Program-made: the position numbers and the translations under genes | The notes under the pieces: generated by a model | Database searches by the model: none | Told to the model about the DNA's origin: nothing | The model's input: the letters and a program-made list of their open reading frames with translations, nothing else | Shown here: positions 59,465-64,000 of the stretch, piece by piece | How positions within the stretch are numbered: position 1 is the stretch's first letter | Layout: every line of letters starts with the position of its first letter | DNA from: Nonomuraea fuscirosea | Lineage (GTDB): Bacteria > Actinomycetota > Actinomycetes > Streptosporangiales > Streptosporangiaceae | Length of the DNA stretch: 64,000 nt | Assembly (NCBI RefSeq): GCF_003001935.1 | Contig: NZ_PVNG01000005.1 | Span: 1 to 64,000 of the forward strand | Direction of reading: 5' to 3'

Positions 59465-59746
59465 GTGGGGGACGACAACTTCGAGCTCTTGGAGCGCCTC
59501 GTGGCCGAACTCGGCGCTCGCGGGTTGCTCGCACGAGTGGTCCAGACCCAGAGCGGTCGCAGGTTCGTCCGGGTCATCAACCCGCAGGCGACCAGCCTGT
59601 CCGAGAACGTCACCTGTCGGCCGGCGTCCTCCGATCTGCCGGACTGGTGGTACTGCTGGTCCTGGGGCGAGCGGATGCACACCGCCGACGACCCGGCCGG
59701 CGCCGCGACGAAGGTCGCACGCGTGCTCGCCGCCGTGGGGGAGTGA
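59465..59746 (+). CDS. Small partner of XRE-TPR regulator (93 aa)
   Basis: A 93-residue protein: GDDNFELLERLVAELGARGLLARVVQTQSGRRFVRVINPQATSLSENVTC, then RPASSDLPDWWYCWSWGERMHTADDPAGAATKVARVLAAVGE. The DLPDWWYCWSWGERM phrase is highly characteristic. I recall similar small proteins next to XRE-TPR regulators in actinomycetes, with no assigned function. GTG 59465 follows GGGAGG by 8 bases. It is divergent from the regulator, with about 275 bp of promoter region between them. Confidence 0.85.
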   Translation: MGDDNFELLERLVAELGARGLLARVVQTQSGRRFVRVINPQATSLSENVTCRPASSDLPDWWYCWSWGERMHTADDPAGAATKVARVLAAVGE

Positions 59747-60132
59747 TGACCGCGGTGATCCGGGTGGAGCGCAGCCACCACGGCTCACCGCGACCCACGG
59801 CGGCTCCTGGGGGCCGGCGGAGTGGCCGGTGCGGAGGGTCTCCCTTTCGCGGGGCCCTGGTCACTCCGCCGGTTCCGGCCCGGCCGCGCATGACGCCCCT
59901 GGCGTTCATGCCGGACATGCCGCACATGACGTACGGGCGCGCGCCCGTACGCGACAAGCCACCCTCCCGGTACGCCGGGTGGGTGTTCGGGGGATCCCTC
60001 CCGGAACCGGCACGGGACATGCTTCCGGGTGTGTGTCCCGGTCCGAGCCGTCCGTCATCGGAGCGCCGGCTCTCTCCCTCCGCGGCCCAGAGAACCGGCG
60101 TCCCCGTCTTCCCCGGCGTGATGTGACGGCGG
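59747..60132. other. Palindrome-rich gap before mscS
   Basis: No gene is supported here. It holds a long-looped inverted repeat CCGGCGGAGTG/CACTCCGCCGG (59814-59824 and 59862-59872), probably the terminator of the 93-residue gene. It also holds a perfect 22-bp palindrome CGTACGGGCGC/GCGCCCGTACG (59930-59951) and an imperfect ACCC-T-CCCGG/CCGGG-T-GGGT at about 59961-59984. Confidence 0.6.
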
Positions 60133-60189
60133 GCGGTTCGGTCGGCTGTATTTTTGGATCGAATCGGTCCATAGAGTCGACCGAACCGC
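60133..60189 (+). promoter_or_regulatory. 12-bp inverted repeat in mscS leader
   Basis: GCGGTTCGGTCG (60133-60144) and CGACCGAACCGC (60178-60189) pair perfectly around a 33-base loop containing TATTTTT. The right arm ends 22 bp before the mscS start. As DNA it is a wide operator; as RNA it would form a stable leader hairpin just before the ribosome-binding site. Confidence 0.6.
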
Positions 60190-60211
60190 TTCCGGAGGGG
60201 GATCCACCATA

Positions 60212-61204
60212 GTGTTACTGCTGGTGACAGCCGAGCCACCGACAGCTTCTCCGTCGGTGATGCCCAGCATCGACCAGATGGCCTCACAGATGTCCGCCCT
60301 GTGTGAGGGCGACACCGTGATTTGCTCTACCCTGGTCAAGATGTTCGGCGACGCGCCTTGGGCGCCACTGGTCTCCAGTGCGATCACGATCGTGCTCATC
60401 CTCGTGCTGGCCTTCATCATCAGAAGGTTCGCGCACCGGGTCATCACGAGGGTGGTCAACAGAGCGGCGACCGGCGGGTCGATCACGAGCCGGTTCCGCA
60501 AGGGCGCGGCGACCGACGGGATCGACGCGCTGCTGCACGAGCGCCGCAAGCAGCGGGCCGAGACGATGGGGTCGGTGCTCAAGCACGTCGCCTCGATCGT
60601 CATCCTCGGCACCGCGGTGCTGACCGTGCTCGATCGGCTGACGATCCCGATCGCGCCGCTGCTGACCAGCGTCGGCATCCTGGGCGTGGCCATCGGCTTC
60701 GGCGCCCAGGAGCTGGTCAAGGACTTCATCGCCGGCATGTTCATGCTCCTCGAGGACCAGTACGGCGTGGGCGACGTGATCGACGCGGGCGCCGCGGTCG
60801 GCACGGTCGAGGCGGTCACCCTGCGCGTCACGAGGCTGCGCGACTCCGACGGCCGCGTCTGGTACGTGCGCAACGGCACGATCACCCGGGTGGGCAACGA
60901 GTCGCAGGGCTGGTCACGGGCCTACATGGACGTCCCGGTGGCCTACGACGCCGACATCGTCGGAGTGCGGGTGCTGCTCGAACAGGTGGCCGAGGAGATC
61001 TGGGCCGACCCTGAGCTGCGCGAGTCGAAGATGGTGGAGGAGCCGCGGGTCTACGGCGTCGAGCAGCTCTCCGACAGCTCGCTGGTCTTCCGCATCTCCG
61101 CCAAGACGTTGCCGTCGGCGCAGGCGGAGGTGGCCAGGGAGCTGCGGCTCCGGGTGAAGACGGCCCTGGACACCGCGGGCATCCCCATGGTCGCCAGCGC
61201 CTAA
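60212..61204 (+). CDS. MscS-family mechanosensitive channel
   Basis: A 330-residue small-conductance mechanosensitive channel that releases solutes on osmotic downshock. Membrane helices lie at about 52-72 ([21 protein letters not shown]) and 125-150. The pore-lining TM3 and beta domain begin [39 protein letters not shown], the MscS signature, followed by [29 protein letters not shown]. The C-terminal alpha/beta domain is complete. The start is GTG 60212, just after an inverted repeat and GGAGGGGGAT. The globin gene follows after 10 bp. Confidence 0.94.
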   Translation: MLLLVTAEPPTASPSVMPSIDQMASQMSALCEGDTVICSTLVKMFGDAPWAPLVSSAITIVLILVLAFIIRRFAHRVITRVVNRAATGGSITSRFRKGAATDGIDALLHERRKQRAETMGSVLKHVASIVILGTAVLTVLDRLTIPIAPLLTSVGILGVAIGFGAQELVKDFIAGMFMLLEDQYGVGDVIDAGAAVGTVEAVTLRVTRLRDSDGRVWYVRNGTITRVGNESQGWSRAYMDVPVAYDADIVGVRVLLEQVAEEIWADPELRESKMVEEPRVYGVEQLSDSSLVFRISAKTLPSAQAEVARELRLRVKTALDTAGIPMVASA

Positions 61205-61214
61205 GCTAGGAATC

Positions 61215-61595
61215 GTGACAGAGACCTCCTTCTATGACGCCGTCGGAGGCGAGGAGACGTTCCGCCGCCTCGTGCACCGCTTCTACGAAGGGGTCGCGGA
61301 CGACCCGCTACTGCGGCCGCTCTACCCGGAGCCCGATCTGACGGGCGCCGAAGAGCGGCTGCGGGGCTTCCTCATCCAGTACTGGGGTGGCCCGAAGGAC
61401 TACAGCGAGCAGCGCGGCCACCCCAGGCTGCGCATGCGGCACATGCCGTTCGTGATCGGCGAGCCCGAGCGTGACGCGTGGCTGCGGCACATGCGCGACG
61501 CGGTCGACTCGCTCGATCTGCCGGAGGAGCAGCAGACCCGGCTGTGGGACTATCTGGTCTACGCGGCCCACAGTCTGGTGAACTCCCCCACATAA
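61215..61595 (+). CDS. glbO: Truncated haemoglobin O (group II)
   Basis: A 126-residue 2-over-2 globin: [74 protein letters not shown]. The proximal His is in RHMPF, the YWGGP with Tyr/Trp distal-site residues is typical of group II (TrHbO), and the C-terminal helix is complete. It binds oxygen or handles nitric oxide or peroxide near respiratory membranes. GTG start 10 bp after mscS; the GH13 gene follows 6 bp later, so these three may be cotranscribed. Confidence 0.96.
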   Translation: MTETSFYDAVGGEETFRRLVHRFYEGVADDPLLRPLYPEPDLTGAEERLRGFLIQYWGGPKDYSEQRGHPRLRMRHMPFVIGEPERDAWLRHMRDAVDSLDLPEEQQTRLWDYLVYAAHSLVNSPT

Positions 61596-61601
61596 CGGGG
61601 C

Positions 61602-63125
61602 ATGAGACGCCACATGGAGATCCCCTGGTGGCGTGACGCAGTCGTCTACGAAATCTATGTCCGCAGTTTCGCCGACGCCTCGGGCGACGGCGTCGGCGAT
61701 CTGGCCGGGGTGCGCGAGCGCCTGCCCTACCTGCGGCGGCTGGGCGTGGACGCGATCTGGCTGACCCCGTTCTATCCCTCGCCGATGGCCGACGGCGGCT
61801 ACGACGTGGCCGACTACCGCGGCGTCGACCCGCTCTTCGGCTCGCTCGCCGACTTCGAGGCGCTGGTCGCCGACGCGCACGAGCTCGGGCTGCGGGTGCT
61901 GGTGGACGTGGTGCCCAACCACAGCTCCGCGGCGCACCCGTGGTTCCAGGCCGCGCTGCGGGGCGAGGGGCGTGAGCGCTACATCTTCCGCGACACCACC
62001 AACAACTGGCAGTCCACCTTCGGCGGCCCGGCCTGGACGCGGGTGGCCGACGGGCAGTACTACCTGCACCTGTTCGCGCCGGAGCAGCCCGACTTCAACT
62101 GGCGCAACCCCGAGGTGCACGAGGAGTTCCTCGACGTGCTGCGGTTCTGGCTGGACCGGGGGGTCGACGGGTTCCGCATCGACGTGGCGATGGGCCTGTA
62201 CAAGGCCGAGGGGCTGCCGAACGTGGGCGACCAGTCCTTCACCTCGGTCTCTCCCGTGTGGGGACAGCCCGAGGTGCACGGCGTCTACCGCGACTGGCGC
62301 CGGTTGCTGGACGGCTATCCGGGCGAGCGGATGGCGGTGGGCGAGGTGTGGACCGACAGTCCCGAGGACCTGGCCCAGTACGTGCGCCCCGACGAGCTGC
62401 ACCAGAGCTTCAACTTCGCCTGGCTGCAGGCGCCGTGGTCGGCGCCGGCGTTCAGGAAGGTGATCGAGGACACTCTGTCCACGGTGCCGTTCGCGACATG
62501 GGTGCTGTCCAACCACGACGTCGTACGCCACCGCACCCGCTACGAGGGCACCGAACCCGGCACGGGCCTGGCCAGGGCCAGGGCGGCGCTGCTGGCGATG
62601 CTGGCCCTGCCCGGTTCCGCCTATCTCTACCAGGGCGAGGAGCTGGGGCTGCCCGAGGTGACCGACCTGCCGGACGAGGCCAGGCAGGACCCGGTGTTCT
62701 TCCAGTCGAAGGGCGAGCTGCCGGGGCGCGACGGGTGCCGGGTGCCGATCCCGTGGACGGTCGATCCGCCCTCGCACGGGTTCTCCGCCGGTGCGGCCGA
62801 GCCGTGGCTGCCGCAGCCGGAGTCGTTCGCGGAGCTGAGCGTGGAGAAGCAGGAGGGAGTGGCGGACTCGACGCTGGAGTTCTACCGCCGGGCCCTGGCC
62901 TGCCGCCACGAGCTGGCGGGAGAGATTCCTTACTCCTTGGAGTGGCTGGAGTCTCCTGAGGGAGCGCTTTTCTTCACCCGGGGCACGCTGGTGTGCGCGA
63001 TCAACTGCGGCGCGCACGCCGTGCGCCTGCCCGGGCACGAGGAGGTGCTGCTGTCGAGCGGGCCGCTCAGGAACGGATTGCTGCCGCCCGACACGGCCGT
63101 CTGGCTCCGCCGTCCGGCCTCGTGA
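61602..63125 (+). CDS. GH13 alpha-glucosidase (oligo-1,6-glucosidase type)
   Basis: A 507-residue glycoside hydrolase family 13 enzyme. It opens WWRDAVVYEIYVRSFADASGDGVGDLAGV. Region I is DVVPNHSS, region II GFRIDVAMG with nucleophile D194, region III GEVWTD with acid E248, and region IV SNHD with D306. No signal peptide, so it acts inside the cell on malto- or isomalto-oligosaccharides or related glucosides. ATG 61602 is used; ATG 61614 (MEIPWWRD) also fits the conserved start. It follows glbO by 6 bp and ends at a bidirectional hairpin. Confidence 0.94.
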   Translation: MRRHMEIPWWRDAVVYEIYVRSFADASGDGVGDLAGVRERLPYLRRLGVDAIWLTPFYPSPMADGGYDVADYRGVDPLFGSLADFEALVADAHELGLRVLVDVVPNHSSAAHPWFQAALRGEGRERYIFRDTTNNWQSTFGGPAWTRVADGQYYLHLFAPEQPDFNWRNPEVHEEFLDVLRFWLDRGVDGFRIDVAMGLYKAEGLPNVGDQSFTSVSPVWGQPEVHGVYRDWRRLLDGYPGERMAVGEVWTDSPEDLAQYVRPDELHQSFNFAWLQAPWSAPAFRKVIEDTLSTVPFATWVLSNHDVVRHRTRYEGTEPGTGLARARAALLAMLALPGSAYLYQGEELGLPEVTDLPDEARQDPVFFQSKGELPGRDGCRVPIPWTVDPPSHGFSAGAAEPWLPQPESFAELSVEKQEGVADSTLEFYRRALACRHELAGEIPYSLEWLESPEGALFFTRGTLVCAINCGAHAVRLPGHEEVLLSSGPLRNGLLPPDTAVWLRRPAS

Positions 63126-63133
63126 GTCGCGTG

Positions 63134-63165
63134 GCGCTCGAAGCGGTGGTCATCGCTTCGAGCGC
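63134..63165. terminator. Bidirectional terminator between GH13 and MFS genes
   Basis: A 12-bp stem (63134-63145 with 63154-63165) around GTGGTCAT serves both convergent genes. The MFS stop codon at 63150-63152 lies in its loop, and the last codons of that gene form one arm, so coding sequence and terminator overlap. Confidence 0.65.
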
Positions 63166-64000
63166 TCGCCGCGTAACGGGATGACGGGCAGTGAGAGCAG
63201 GGCCGCGGCGGCGCCCGCGGCGAAGCCGGCCCAGTAGCCGGTGCTCAGGATGAGCGCGCCCGCCAGCGGCGTCACGGCCAGGGAGACGCTGTTCTGCACG
63301 GTGTTGTGGGTGCCGAGCACCTTGCCCGCCCAGCCGGGCCCGGCCAGCTCGCCCGCCGACAGGTAGGCGAGCCCGTTGCCGGCCACGGTCGTCACCGAGG
63401 CCACCGCGATCATCGCGGGCCCGAGCGCGGTGCCGGTGTAGGTGCCGGCGACGAGCAGCGCGAGCACGGCCAGGCACCAGAGGGTGAGCAGCAGGAGGGG
63501 CCGCATGCGCAGGCCGGTCCGGTCGGACCAGCGCCCGACCGCGACGCGCACCACGGCCCCGCCGATGGCCGCCACGCCGAACAGCCGCCCGGCCGCCACC
63601 GCGTCCCAGCCGTACAGCCTGACCAGGCAGTCGACGCCGTACGTGCTGACCACCACCTGGGGCACCACGTGCAGGGCGCTGGTGGCGTGCACGCGCCAGA
63701 GCGCGAGCTGCCGGTACGGCGAGCGCGCCCGCGCCGCGCCGGCCGCGCCGATCTGGTGCGGCGGCTCGGCCAGGAAGAGCGCGGCCAGCACGGCGGCCAC
63801 CAGGCTCGCGCCCGAGCAGAGCAGCAACACCCCGGTCAGACCGTACGCCTGCGCCATCGGCGGCAGCGCGAAGGCGGCGACGGCCATGCCGAGGGTGAAG
63901 GAGACCTGGCGCACGCCCATGGCCAGGCCGCGTTCCGGCGGGCGGAACCAGCGCAGCACGATGCGCCCGCCGCCCACCATCGCGGCCGAGCCCGCCGCCC
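63150..64000 (-). CDS. MFS transporter (partial, 5' end outside window)
   Basis: The visible 284 codons are the C-terminal part of a major facilitator permease. They read from GSAAMVGGGRIVLRWFRPPERGLAMGVRQVSFTLGMAVAAFALPPMAQAYG through about eight helices, with the second-half loop VGRWSDRTGLRMRPLLLL matching the MFS A-like motif G-x3-D-R-x-G. It ends SLPVIPLRGERSKR. The frame is open to the window edge, so the start and first helices are missing. The substrate is unknown. Confidence 0.9.
   Translation of the reverse strand, partial: AAGSAAMVGGGRIVLRWFRPPERGLAMGVRQVSFTLGMAVAAFALPPMAQAYGLTGVLLLCSGASLVAAVLAALFLAEPPHQIGAAGAARARSPYRQLALWRVHATSALHVVPQVVVSTYGVDCLVRLYGWDAVAAGRLFGVAAIGGAVVRVAVGRWSDRTGLRMRPLLLLTLWCLAVLALLVAGTYTGTALGPAMIAVASVTTVAGNGLAYLSAGELAGPGWAGKVLGTHNTVQNSVSLAVTPLAGALILSTGYWAGFAAGAAAALLSLPVIPLRGERSKR

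Overview
The window is about 64 kb of high-GC actinobacterial chromosome. GTG and TTG starts are common, genes are tightly packed, and several genes are actinobacterial hallmarks: an Eis-type acetyltransferase, a mycothiol-type DsbA-fold reductase, an F420-type LLM oxidoreductase, truncated haemoglobin O, the tiny ribosomal protein bL37, and an XRE-TPR regulator paired with a small partner protein. The gene style fits Streptosporangiales (Nonomuraea/Streptosporangium-like). That placement is an inference, not a database result.

Layout. 1-4900 is core: tRNA-Pro and tRNA-Gly, a DUF5946 protein, a uridine-kinase-like protein with a broken P-loop, bL37, a DeoR regulator coupled to galT, and a c-di-AMP (ydaO-type) riboswitch in front of a secreted coiled-coil cell-wall protein. 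4900-16040 is an accessory island with less regular coding and long non-coding stretches. It opens with two 15-bp palindromes and a three-gene overlapping operon: an active tyrosine recombinase, a small XRE protein, and a six-zinc-ribbon protein fused to a recombinase-like fold that lacks the catalytic residues. It then carries a minus-strand three-gene set: a small helical protein, an SMC/Rad50-like ATPase with a zinc tip, and a large protein ending in a PD-(D/E)XK nuclease. An autoregulator-like XRE gene with a perfect 18-bp palindrome follows, and the island ends with an orphan IS3 OrfA. The three-gene set resembles ABC-three-component/Lamassu-type defence and is the best candidate for an undescribed system here.

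16-32 kb is core again: RseP/Rip1 site-2 protease, an orphan LuxR-type response regulator, a membrane PP2C phosphatase, Eis-like GNAT, RpiB, peptide deformylase, SDR, aldehyde dehydrogenase, DsbA-fold reductase, aminopeptidase N, a Ser/Thr kinase, two small genes of unknown function and a NERD-domain protein. 32-45 kb holds a TetR/thioesterase divergon with tandem operators, ilvD, a WYL protein, a beta-lactamase-fold serine hydrolase, an FmdB zinc ribbon, GNAT, an HNH endonuclease with a perfect 22-bp palindrome upstream, prolyl oligopeptidase, AraC and VOC genes, purU, and a PiT/DUF47 phosphate-transport pair.

45-64 kb has SDR, LLM, DUF523-DUF1722, NUDIX and serine hydrolase genes, a second TetR divergon with tandem operators (quinone oxidoreductase), an aminotransferase with a 16-bp palindrome, and a TPR protein translationally coupled to a 24-residue basic peptide. 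After these come an EamA transporter, a GNAT/XRE-TPR operon with its divergent partner, MscS, haemoglobin O, a GH13 alpha-glucosidase and a partial MFS transporter running off the right edge. Four gene ends in 30-54 kb (30107, 31822, 51251, 53372) carry short degenerate direct repeats with periods of about 33-62 bp; three of them clearly copy the tail of the adjoining gene.
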